From the NCBI GenBank assembly GCA_008711295.1, contig VUYV01000155.1, positions 536,548 to 600,547 of the forward strand: 64,000 nt of DNA, read 5' to 3'. This stretch comes from Anarhynchus alexandrinus (taxonomy: Eukaryota > Chordata > Aves > Charadriiformes > Charadriidae). The notes beneath the pieces are model-generated. The model did no database searches, had not been told where the DNA came from, and was given only the letters and a program-made list of their open reading frames with translations. Each line of letters begins with the position of its first letter. Within the stretch, counting starts at the first letter, position 1. Shown here piece after piece: positions 24,509-35,110 of the stretch. A program made the position numbers and the translations under genes.

Positions 24509-26529
24509 CATGAGAGATGGGAAAGGAAGTATTTTGATGCCCATCCCCCTTTATGCCATTTTATAACTTTATTGTTTAAGTTCAATGAATACTGATATAA
24601 CCCCATTTAAAAGTTCCTTGTGAATGAGAGGTACTCTTGTCAGATATGCTTTATTTTTAATCCCGTTTGAATAGAATTTATTGAAAGACTCAGTTGTTTG
24701 AGTGAGTGCATTTTAATGGACTAACATGGTTTTCCATTTAACCTCTAGCCCTTCAGAACTCATCTGACCCAAGGAATAATGAAATGAGATTTGATGTCTG
24801 GCTTACTTTTTTGTATCCATTTTATAAAAATGGTATAAATGGACTGTTTAGTAGACAGTGGTCTTTATTGGTCCTGAGACTGTCTTCTTCATCTCAACAG
24901 GAGACTGGAATATGAAGATGCTAATTGTGCTGGGCAGGTCTTTGAGAACACACAGTTTATGTTCTGTGTTTTAGTTGGTCATTCTAATTACTTTCTACCA
25001 AAAAGCCATATTGTCCTCAGTGATATCTTACAGTAAATCTCTCATTCACTTTCTTATTCTGCTCTTGCTTCTTATTTTCTGCATCTTAAAATTAAGATCT
25101 GCAAAATGACATAATTTGAATTTCTATTTGTATACTATACCTTTCAAAGTGGAGTTTGCACCAGTTGCCCCAATAGGAAGACAGAAGAAATAACAATAAA
25201 TGATAGAGCACATCCCTAGAATATTATTTTTTATACTTTAATATAAGAATTCCATTCCAGTAGTAATATTATTTCGGATTATGAAAAGGAGATCAAATTT
25301 TTATTTGGAAGATTATGGAAATGCATTTTTCAACAAGAAAACAATTTATGTGCTGTCTCAGATACTCTACTTCAGAAGTATATGGCCAGCTTCTGACTAA
25401 TCTGTTGCTCCCTGTATGTGCAAACTGTGAATTTAGTGCAAAGTAATCTTCTGTGTGACTCCTCTATTTTTCCATTGTTGAGAGAACATGCCTGAGCTCC
25501 GGAAGAGAAAAATGCGAATGGGCTATGTACATTAGAATTAAAGAAAAAAATTCTCTTATTTATTTATATGTGAAAGTGTTTATCATCAGAAATTCCTATA
25601 TGTTTTAAAAAACATGAGAAACTTGTTTGTCTTTTATTAGGTTAAAATTTATAAATTGAAGAAAGCTGTCAGGTATGTCTTTGACATTTCTTACAGGCCC
25701 TAGCACCTCCTCTGTACCTCATCACCCTTCGAGCCTTACCTGTCTCTACCCAGCTGCCTTCCTACCTTCTCTGCTTGTTTCCTTCACTTTATTTCCAACT
25801 CTTCCTAATCTTCTGCCTCCATCCTATGTGAGTATTCCAATAAAGCTAAAGCAATATATACCCCAGCTTGATCACAGCTGTATAAGCCTTTGCCAAAAGC
25901 CTTTACGAAGTTTAGTGTTTGTAATGTGTGACTCCTAAATGTGCTAATTAATTTCTACAAGGAGGTGTAAGGTCAATGATAAGATTTCACGCTAGATTAA
26001 CTTTGACAAAGTATAATGTACTAATGTGTGTGCGAGACTGCATTGCCATATTAGAGTTGAGAAATCTTCGTTTTATCCTTTGCTCTGGGAGAAGGATGTG
26101 GATTAATGAACCACCCAAAAGGCATTCAGTCTGAAATAGTGTGACATAGTAGCTAAAAGATGGGATCATCAAATCTTTTACCATGCCCCATCCCTCACTT
26201 TCTGCATTCACCTTTACAGTAATTTTATTTTAGTTTTAATGTGGTTATTTGTAGAAAGAGTTGGAAGCTGCTTTCAAAGGCTGGATTCTATGACCTTGAT
26301 GCATATCAAAGACGTTGAGGTGCATTGGATGGTCAAGAGTACATGTGAGATAGAAATTTTCTATCCCCTCTCTCCCAGCTACAAGAGCTTTCCCCTAACC
26401 TCCAAAGGCATTTGGTAGTTATTTATCCCATTGTATTAATGTAAACAACATTATCACTAAAGGTTTGGTTTAGAGTATGTATTTTCAAAAGTGAAGCTTT
26501 TGTTTGCATTGAATACGAAAAGTAGCATG

Positions 26530-26535
26530 CAGCTG
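26530..26535. repeat. Target-site duplication, left copy
   Basis: CAGCTG directly abuts the left end of the LTR. The right copy reads CAACTG, one mismatch. Confidence 0.6.
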
Positions 26536-26906
26536 TGTCGGAGTGGGATTGGACCCGGGGTAACGACGCAGTCTCAATATGAGTATGATAGTTCTCCTTT
26601 ATTAGGTATTTTAGCAGAGTTTAGTTGCTTACAGCAAAAGCATGCATAGCTAACAACATAATGATTGTCCAAACCCCTTGTTCACGCACAGCGCCCCCCA
26701 ACTTGATTGGTTCGTCTAATCTCTGTTTTTCCACCTGCTCGTCCGGCTCCCCCAGGCCTTGTTTTTCTCAATTCGTGTGAAACAGTCACTATTGCTCCTG
26801 TTTTTCTCCTCTCAAGGTAACTTCAAGGTTGAGAACCTACAGCCAGTCCGCTTCCTCGCATGGCTGGTTCAGTATATGTCCATTGTCTCTTAAGTATGTT
26901 CCCACA
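26536..26906 (-). mobile_element. Solo LTR of an endogenous retrovirus
   Basis: This 371-bp element is read on the minus strand. It starts TGTGGGAACA and ends CTCCGACA, giving the TGT...ACA ends required by retroviral integrase. On that strand it carries a CCAATCA box (plus 26704-26710), then an AATAAAG polyadenylation signal (plus 26597-26603), followed by GTCGTTACCCCGGGTCCAAT near the 3' end, the order expected of U3-R-U5. A six-base, one-mismatch target duplication brackets it. No internal retroviral sequence flanks it, so the provirus has recombined down to a single LTR. The 6-bp duplication points to an alpha- or beta-type (class II) element. It could still carry a promoter and poly-A site directed to the minus strand. 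Confidence 0.88.
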
Positions 26907-26912
26907 CAACTG
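26907..26912. repeat. Target-site duplication, right copy
   Basis: CAACTG directly after the LTR, matching the left CAGCTG at five of six positions. Confidence 0.6.
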
Positions 26913-28985
26913 CAAATAAAAGCTTCAAGATTTTCTTGATTATGTAGTAAAAGGTTTCAGAAATAGGTAAAATGGCAGTTAAGATCACATATGGGTATAA
27001 TTTTTTTTTGTGTGAAAACAACATTCAGAAAACTATATTGAAATATTTAGAAATATGGTAGAGCTGAAGTTCCTCATCTATTAATTCAACATTTTTTTAG
27101 GCTTATTAAAAATACAGATTTAATTCCCCTCTTTATTTGAATACCATTGTCAGATCCAAATGACGAATTCAAGATCAGAATAACATAATTAAAATATCTC
27201 CAAATCTGGCCTGAAAGTCATACACAGATTAATATAATACACAACAGCACTTTTTTAAGTGATATTTTACAATCCCAGAGAAAAAGGGGGTCATGAAAAG
27301 GGACTGTAACAGTCATGAGATGTTGAAAATTGTACTGATCTAAAGCAAGAGAAATCTTACTCTGTTCTCCATTATGGTTCTATAAAAACATTTGCTGTAA
27401 ACTTAAACCTCACATAAATAGATGGGTTAACAGTGATGGCATTTATTTATTATTTTATCATTTGCATGATTTGCATTTTTTTAATTGATATGGTGAGGAG
27501 ATCATGAAAGCATAAAACAACATGGGAGTGGTAGAGTTATATTAAAATGTGCCACTGATGTGTTTCATTTTCACTGATTTCTTTGAAATTATACTGTGCA
27601 GCTGAAGCCTCAGTTAACAAAGGTTTTTAACACTGAGGATCACAAGGTCTGACATTTCTATTATCAGCATTCTAAAGTAAATTTAAAACATAATTGGTAA
27701 TGTAATAATAATGTTAGTCATGCAATTTTTACTCTTGCATTTTGAATATATTGACTAGTACTAGCTGCTTCCCAGAAAACAGCAATTCTAAAAAATTTTC
27801 GTCTGCAAATATTCTATGTTTCATTTGAACACATTATATTTTTAAGGTAAACATTTTTTTTCCATAGATAAAAATCACCTAACACCCAAATCTTGGCTAC
27901 AACTGTCTAAAATACTTCATAGAATTAATTACATGAATAAACAAATGAACATGTTTTAAAAAAGTAAACCAAAATAAGCAGACTGCTATTCTCAAAGTTA
28001 AAAAATCCAAATTATTTCTTTTGGTATATTCCCATACAAATTTTTTGGAAATTAACAATTTCTGATACAGCATTTATTTTGTCTTAGTTTACATTTTATT
28101 TCATAGGCATTGTTCCACCAAAAAGAATCTAATTAAACAAAATCCTGGCACACTTTGAAATGTGAATCTACAAAACAATAGTTGAAAAATTTTTCCATGG
28201 ATATATATTGTTGCCAGTGATTATGTATTTGGAAATTTCAGAGATGTTTCAGTCACATATTTCATCAACAGTTACAGGCAAAAATTTCATTTGTTAATTT
28301 ATCTAACAATCCTCAGCAACTGTTCAGCATATTGAGAAGTCTTAACAGATGACCCTTAAACCAGTTTCACAGTTCTGTGGTTCTAAATTTTTATATGTTG
28401 TGACATGCAGATAATGATGTCCCAGAGCAGATTTATAAAATGTGTGTTTTCATTGTTGGGTTTTTTTCATTCCACTCATCATTTTTAAATGCTAGAGAGA
28501 TGGCTATTACATTGATTTGTATTTTGGTATCATGAAAAGGGGCTATTTAGAATGGATTCAGCAACCATGTTTTGGAGATTAATTTGCAAAGATGCACATT
28601 ACTTGAATATCTAAAAATAGTGTTGCCAAGCAACAAGCTAAAATACAAGAATGTTACTAGAAGGAACTAAAATACTTACACCGTATAACAATATATGGAG
28701 ATTAATTCTATCCTGTAAACCTGGGAGACTTTTCTGATGTCATATTTTTAGTATGTAATTTTCAACTAACATTCATCATGATACAGGTCCTTCAAAGATC
28801 CACGTTTCTGAAATACTCACTTTTCTACTGTGATTTGAAGACATTGGAAAAATATTTGAAACAATGCCAATTGTGTTTAATTATTCATTACGCTGCTGAA
28901 CCAGTATTAGTATTCTGGAGGACTCTGGAGTAATATCGAGCAGTAGTTGTGGTGATGTGTCCAGATCTAGTTTGTTCTTTGAAGC
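26913..28985. other. AT-rich non-coding DNA, possible 3' UTR on minus strand
   Basis: This very AT-rich stretch has no protein-like frame. If the candidate terminal exon at 28986-29099 is real, the adjoining part would be its 3' UTR. The minus strand offers AATAAA signals at plus 28095-28100 and 28073-28078, among others. Nothing else is recognised. Confidence 0.4.
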
Positions 28986-29099
28986 TTATGCCTTAGTACA
29001 CAGACCATTTCCTGAGGGACAGGGTGATATCGGCAGGCCAGCAGAAATGGTAATTGTGTCGAAACTGTACAGCGAATGACGAGGTGCTCTAGTAGGAGA
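28986..29099 (-). CDS. Candidate terminal coding exon, unrecognised product
   Basis: On the minus strand a textbook-like acceptor, CCTGCACTTTCTTTTAG, is followed by 37 codons and a TAA stop at 28988-28986. The frame starts SPTRAPRHSLYSFDTITISA and ends in a Pro/Ser/Gly/Cys-rich tail finishing with CTKA. Several CpGs are retained (CTCGTC, ATTCGC, TTCGAC, GCCGAT) in otherwise CpG-poor DNA. The frame has no start codon, as expected of an internal acceptor-defined exon. It could be the last coding exon of a gene read right to left with an AT-rich 3' UTR after it, or constrained non-coding DNA. No family is recognised. Confidence 0.33.
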   Translation of the reverse strand, partial: SPTRAPRHSLYSFDTITISAGLPISPCPSGNGLCTKA

Positions 29100-29830
29100 C
29101 TAAAAGAAAGTGCAGGATTTAATTACAGTCTGCAAATCCACAAACTGTGAAGAGGGAGAAGCCTAGGCTATGCATTTGGCATTGATTTGTGAGTCATTAT
29201 TAAGTTTCCAGAAACACTTCAATGTTACAAAAGGTAAAGCTTTGCATAACAAGAGCTGCACCTTTAAGTTTTGCAATCCTAGATAGTCTAACTGCTATTA
29301 AAAAGTGCCACCTATGAAGTATGAGGCCATTACGGAAAGCAGAATAACTACTTTCATACCTGTACACAGTAAAGCTGAAAACAGATTTCCAGTTCACATT
29401 ATAAAAATGTGTACTAGAAGGACTACAACTATTTTGAAGGATTCCAACTCTTTTGAAGGATTCCAGCTCTTTTGAAATTCCCTTCCTCCACAGAGCCTTT
29501 TAGTGGTGAGAGTTTATCCCTGCTGCAGCAATTTTCAGCAGAGAGCAACCTTTCTAATAGAAAGGATCAAGTTGAATTGTAGCAGTGGTCAAACCATACA
29601 CAATGGATTACCGACAACCTTTATGTGAACTTCCTGAAAGCTGAGAAAAGGAGCACGTCTAACTGTTAATTGCATAGGAATACAAATAACCTTAATGAGA
29701 TGTAATACTCTTTTTTGCTTTCTCTGGGAGCAAAAGTAACTAGGGCATTACTGGTCTCTCATCACCACCAAATCATAGGGGGAGGTAAGAACGGCAATTG
29801 AAGGACCAAAGAAGGCAGGACACATAATGT
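29100..29830. other. Unique non-coding DNA
   Basis: Would be intron if the exon at 28986-29099 is real. It contains one short tandem repeat, listed separately, and nothing else I can name. Confidence 0.5.
29429..29478 (+). repeat. 19-bp tandem repeat, about 2.6 copies
   Basis: Units at 29429-29447, 29448-29466 and a partial from 29467, with the core TTTTGAAGGATTCCA. The last copy diverges after TTTTGAA. Confidence 0.85.
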
Positions 29831-29835
29831 CACAT
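29831..29835. repeat. Target-site duplication, left copy
   Basis: CACAT immediately left of the LTR; an identical CACAT follows it. Confidence 0.8.
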
Positions 29836-30378
29836 TGTGCTTGTTTCAGCTGGGATGGAGTTAATTTTCTTTCTAGTAGCTGCTCTGTTTTGGATTTAAT
29901 ATGAAAATAATGTTGATAGCACATAATATTTTAGCTGTTCCTAAGTGATGTTTATATTAGTCAAGGACTTTTTCAGCTTCCCATAGAAATTGAGAGGGAG
30001 CATAACCGGGACAAGCTGGCCAAAGGAATATTCCATACCATAGAGATCATGCTCAGTATATAAATGGGTGTTGGCCGGAGGGATGAGAATCCATGATCAC
30101 TGCTTGGGACAGGCTGGGCAACAGATCACAGGGTGGTGAGAGTGACTTGTGCTGTATCATCATATTTTTTATATTCTTTTACCATTGTTATTGTTATTTT
30201 CATTTTCTGTTACTGTTCTATTAAACTGTCTTTATCTCAGTCCATGAGTCTTTTTCCTTTCCCCTCGTTTTCTCCCTCTTCTCCCTACCCTACTGGGGAA
30301 GGGGGAGAGGGGAGGGCGGGGGAGGACTGAGCAAGCAGCTGTGTGGTCCTAATTACTGGCTGGGTTTAAACCATGACA
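29836..30378 (+). mobile_element. ERVL-type solo LTR
   Basis: This 543-bp LTR starts TGTGCTTGTTTCAGCTGGGA and ends TTTAAACCATGACA, matching the remembered ends of a very common avian ERVL-class LTR (5' 'TGTCCTGGTTTCAGCTGGGAT', 3' 'TTAAACCACGACA'). It is bracketed by a perfect 5-bp duplication, the size typical of class III elements. Inside are a TATATAA box at 30057-30063 and an ATTAAA polyadenylation signal at 30220-30225, then a purine/pyrimidine-rich U5. No internal retroviral sequence adjoins, so it is a solo LTR formed by recombination. It could act as a plus-strand promoter; nothing obvious lies just downstream. Confidence 0.92.
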
Positions 30379-30383
30379 CACAT
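30379..30383. repeat. Target-site duplication, right copy
   Basis: CACAT immediately right of the LTR, identical to the left copy. Confidence 0.8.
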
Positions 30384-32628
30384 CATAGGTGAAATTGTGG
30401 GGTAGGACTGGTGCAGAGAGGCCAGGAAGAGCCAAGACAGGGTGGCTTTGTCACGGTAGAGCTCTGGAGGATGAGTGACACTCCAGCACGGGGTACTGTG
30501 TGGGCATGAGTGGAGCAACCTGGAGGCATCCAGTAGGACTGTGGTGTAAGCATGGAGGGGTCTCTGACTGTGAATCTCCTTTAGAGGAGGAACCTTCCAC
30601 GGCGGCTTAGCAGTGTACTGTAGTCATGACTAGAGTGATCATCTAAACATCATGCTACGTTTCCTTCTTTCGTAAGTACTTTATTTCCATTGCTTGGAGT
30701 TTAAATTTCTGCTTATAAATATTTAACTTGGCAACTGTGTTTCTTCAGGTCTTCTGGTGGTGTCCTTCTGTTCTTTTCCCACACATTGAAAAAGTAACTA
30801 GGTACACCTTAATATCATGTATACTGTCAGAAATCTATGTTTTTCAACATAACACCTTGGCTTCTGGCTATACCTCAGCTGACAGTTTGCACAAACAATG
30901 GCTTCCTACAGGGATGTTGAATTTTGTATTCTCATCTTCTAAGGTCACCTGCCACACCACCCTGGCTAGCACATCCAGCATAGAAATGTTTGTCATAAGA
31001 CAACTCTTCCAGATTTTCTCTCGTCAAGAGTAAAAAATGTTGTCTTTTATATGTGTCTTTAGGAGTTTAGGTTGGGAGTGTATCAACATCTGTATATAAA
31101 TAACTGTCTCACTCTTATCTACTTCCTGTAATAGCAACCCATTTGGAATTATTATTCTATTAGTGTTCTGGCAATGCTTGTACTAGTAAACTAACCAGTG
31201 TCTGGGAACACTCAGAAGCTGGGACACACTCATCTCTATTGTTAAATTAATACAACAGTCCCTTGTATGGTTTACATCTGTACTAACTTGTAGTTTCCCA
31301 AGCAATTCCTGGATGTGGTTTGGGAGTTAACATATGCTGAAGACCTTTCACAGTAGCAGGGTAAATGAGCTTAATAGTGCAAAAACATATTGTTCCATGT
31401 CTGCTGTCCTTGCCTTATTTCCTACTACAGATATAGCATATGATTCCCACAAAATTAGTTGCAACTCTTTTTCTAATGAATGTGAATATAGCTCAGCTTT
31501 CAGTCAAGGGAGTGGCTTTGCCGGAGTATTCCCTTATTGGAATTTAACAAGGGTCAATTTGACCAACAGGACTGTGAGAGCAGACTGACATGCAGTGGAC
31601 TCCCCAAATGTAGTGCTAACAATTTTATGCTATAAACATGGTGTTTCCCAGATTTCCGAACAACAGTAGATGTGATTTACCCCATCAGGATTAATTGATC
31701 ATTGAAGCAAATATAAAAAATTGTTTGCAATGTATATCTGTCTTTATCTCAGATGGAAGAAAATAAGTGAGATGCAGAAAATAATAAAATATTCGTAAAT
31801 CATTTCCTACTTAAGCTAACTCCTTATTCAGAAAGATTCTCTATGTTCCCATGTGTGATCCTTCAATTTTTCAATTCTGTTTTTAAAGAGGAAACCAGTA
31901 ACTCAGATGTATTTTCTTTGTGGGCCTTTTTTCATTCCTTCTTGAGAGGAGTGAATTAGTTTTCTTAGGCTTCAACTATCACACCATCAGGCTCAGTCTG
32001 TTCATTTATTGACAGTCTTTACCAACTATCTCATAAAACATGATGTTCAGACACTTATTTGTCTCATCTTAAACCAAGGTATAGATTAATGAATGCATGA
32101 AAATATGTAATTATGGACTTGATTAAGCCGGTAATAAAAACCAGAATATCTAAGATGTAAGTAGATATTACTTTAATTTCCATAAATATCAGGTGTCAAT
32201 AACTGGTAAAAATTCATTGATTAGTTAATGGCATCAGTGCACAGTTGATTAGAAACAATTAATTAGTCCATCTTCCCCACCTTTCTACCCATATTTTCCT
32301 CTTTCTAGCAATTCCAAAGCCAAGTTATTGGCTCTATTCGCTGCAACAATTCTCTAGTTTATGCCTCAGAACTGCATCCCTTCCATTATTCTGGTCAAAA
32401 GTAACAATAAAGGTCTATAAATGTTCACAAATTTGCTTCAGTGACATTCAAAGCAATGGAAATTCTCTAATAGCTTTTGATGTGTTTAAATAAAGAAACC
32501 CCACATATTCTTCTAAACTTTATCATAAACCAACAACTGTTTTTTAAAATTACAGAAACTAAAGAGCAAAAGTTGGCCTTCTGGGATATGTTTCCGAATT
32601 CTATAGGCTCCGTGGAGCTGCAGATCAT
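30384..32628. other. Unique non-coding DNA
   Basis: The first 250 bases are relatively GC-rich. The rest is AT-rich with short random frames, and no repeat family is recognised. Confidence 0.5.
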
Positions 32629-32731
32629 TTGGTGGTTGGTTTGGTTTTTTTTTTTGGTTTGGGGTGGTTGGGTTTTTTTTTTCNTAGCCGATTTGGCCTA
32701 AACCACGACAGGGTGGTTGGTTTTTTTTTTT
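32629..32731 (+). repeat. T/G-rich low-complexity tract with assembly gap
   Basis: GGTTTT- and TTGG-type units with T homopolymers, interrupted by an N at 32684 and the end of an LTR. The motif GGGTGGTTGG followed by a T run occurs on both sides of the interruption (about 32662 and 32711), as if the tract had been duplicated or split by an insertion. Confidence 0.8.
32685..32710 (+). mobile_element. 3' terminus of an LTR, rest lost at an N
   Basis: The 26 bases after the N end in CCTAAACCACGACA, which matches the 3' end of the ERVL-type LTR at 29836-30378 (TTTAAACCATGACA) and its remembered consensus. The element is cut at its left side by the single N, which most likely stands for unassembled LTR sequence rather than one unknown base. 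Confidence 0.6.
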
Positions 32732-33379
32732 CATTCTTCACTGTTATTTTGTGTTCTTAGGTTTTAAGACCCCAATACTTAATAGATGCTGACTATGTTG
32801 GACTACTTGCTTCTTGATTCTGTAGGTCATGTTACCTTTAGGGGGATCAACCTTAGTTAAAGCACTTTTAACAAAGACAATGAGCACATACTTAACTGAG
32901 GAGGTTTGGATGGTGAATTTACAGAGCTGGTTGGTACATATCTGATGTAGTTGCATGGACAGGCAAACAGTCTTACCATTTCCTTTTGCTGCTGACCAGC
33001 AACAATCTTTATTTTCCCATCTTTGTTTGCCAGAGTGTTTTTTTTTTTGTTGTTTTAAACATTGTGTATTATGAAAGGAAGACAAAAATAAACAACAAAC
33101 ACTTTAAAATTAGCCAGTTTGGAACACCTATGGAAAAATGTTAGAGGAAAAATTATGGTTACATGAAAAACAAGTTCTTTTATTACAATGAGGTCAAGAA
33201 TGCTTTTTTAGAGTTTTCTCCATCATCTCCCATCAACGACTTGAACCTAGAGTCAGGAGTTGCCCTATCATTTTTACTTTTGCAATAAAACAGAATTAAC
33301 AGAAGCATTCTCTTGAGTTGAAAACTTATTTTTAAAAAAATTATATTTTTAGAAATGGGATTTCTATTTCCATTTGCTT

Positions 33380-33790
33380 GGATATTTTCCTAGTCAGTTC
33401 ATTCTGATTCCTAAGCAGCTTGGCGCAGATGTCTGTCTAACACAACAACACTTTCCCAGATTGGGACCAATCATTATGGTGACGCTCAGTGTATTCTCCC
33501 TCCCATTTATTAATAGAGTTATTACAAATACTGACACAAACCCACAGGAAGACAGGACAATGTTAGCCTGGTGACCCCGCTTATCTATGATCAATGAGCT
33601 GATTGCTGTTAGCACTGAAGGCACCAGCTCAAATATTCTCAGCAAGTCTTTAAAATAATAGCTCATGGAGGGAGGCCTGCCAAAGTCTAAATCTTGGAAA
33701 TTCCAGAATTCTGTTTTAAGACTTGCATCTTTATCAGATAATTCCTTAAATGCACCAGACACCGTCTTTTCCAGAGGTAGGATATGTTAA
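33380..33790. promoter_or_regulatory. Candidate conserved non-coding element
   Basis: About 400 non-repetitive bases with balanced composition and retained CpGs (TTGGCGCAG, GACGCTC, CCCCGC, ACCG). CCAATCATTATGG lies inside. Texture is of constrained regulatory DNA. Confidence 0.25.
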
Positions 33791-34259
33791 TCAAACCAAC
33801 GAATGTTACGGTAATTGATTATGCCTTCAAATACATATCATTGTTTTCTCCTATTCAAGGGAAACAGTTATTCAAAAGAGAGAGACACTCTAGAAATGCT
33901 TATATTCTACTTGTGTTTTCTGTGGGATTATTTCTGGATAAAATCAGGCATTCAGGTTGCAGAAACAGCCAAAATAATTCTACAAAATTGGCACTGATCG
34001 ATCATTGACAACGTCTGCCTCATCTGTTGACTATAACAAAAGGCGATGAAAAACACAATGATCAGGACTGCATTTCTCATTAAATACATTGCAATCCACA
34101 CCCACGAATTAGAGAATATCAAAAGAGTTAGAATCAGCTAAAGAACACTATACCAACAATAATGAAAAGCTAAAAAATATAGCCATTCTTTCATTAAAAC
34201 CTATTCATTAGAAAATAAAACCCTACTATTTCAACACTCATTTTTAAATTAAATAATAA

Positions 34260-35110
34260 GCCTCTTTCATGGGGCTTTGAAGTCATCTGAGTCACATCTT
34301 CCAATTAAAAATCTGGCTTTGCTGAGGTCTAATCCACATTTCTCTCACCAATGCATTTTCTTCCTGAGATATGTCTTATTCATCCTGGAAAAAATTTCTT
34401 TTTGTTAAACGTGGTTGCATGGCAGTGTGTGGGGCCAAAATGTCAAACCACAACATCTTTGTGTTTCCCCAGAGAACTGTGTAATCTAATTAGAAGCAAT
34501 CCTATAATTACTTTTTCAATAACTCAGACCTTTTCCAACTGCTTTTCACAAAAGCTTGCAAAACGACCTCACTTCCAACATGTACTTCACAGTTAACACC
34601 ATACCAGAAGATGTGTGTTTGTTGTCATCTATCAGAATAAATGCAAGTGAGGAGTTCCTACCCTGGAGAAGAAAATTACAATGAATTTCTGCCAGCCCTG
34701 GAAGGCTAATGGTGGTGGATGAATGTAGTTTCCCCATATCCCTTATATAATGCCAAAAACCGAAAAAGAGTCATTCCCACAGCATGGATTTTACAGCCTT
34801 CTCAGTGGGTGTGTGGCTGAAATGTAAATTTATTTCCTGATCTCCTTACACTGTTGCTCCCCCTACTAGTCTTTTACTTTCTTCTTCCCCAAATAAAGAT
34901 TCACAGTTTATGAACATTACTGTGCAATAGGCTATCGTTTCCCAATCTGCTCTGCGTAAGTGTCGGTATGAGGCTGCATCGGCCCAGCCTCCTACTGTTA
35001 TTCAGTGATTTACATTTAAAAGAAGTAAGCTTCATTTTGAGTTTATTCAAGTGTAAAGTCCGAAGCAAATTTAGGAACTGCAAATCTGCCCAGATATGAA
35101 AAAATCAAAT
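34260..35110. promoter_or_regulatory. Candidate conserved non-coding cluster
   Basis: Homeodomain-like cores recur (TCTAATTAGAAG at 34486-34497, CTATAATTAC, CCAATTAAAA), as do CACGTGG-like and AACCACA motifs. At 34930-35090 several CpGs persist (TATCGTTTCC, TGCGTAAG, GTCGGTATG, ATCGGCCC, TCCGAAG). No coding frame is evident. Confidence 0.27.

Larger units (their letters stand above)
22622..26535. other. Unique AT-rich non-coding DNA
   Basis: No gene is supported. The region includes a 17-A run and a (TTTTG)n tract, listed separately. A Ser/Pro/Leu-rich frame at 25675-25938 has no splice or homology support. Confidence 0.55.

Noticed and set aside
25675..25938. Ser/Pro/Leu-rich 87-codon frame
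   Set aside because: Driven by a C/T-rich stretch; no acceptor-donor pair and no motif.
33394..33762. 122-codon minus-strand open frame
   Set aside because: It overlaps a patch that looks like non-coding constrained DNA. No domain or codon bias is visible, and the plus strand is equally open in part.
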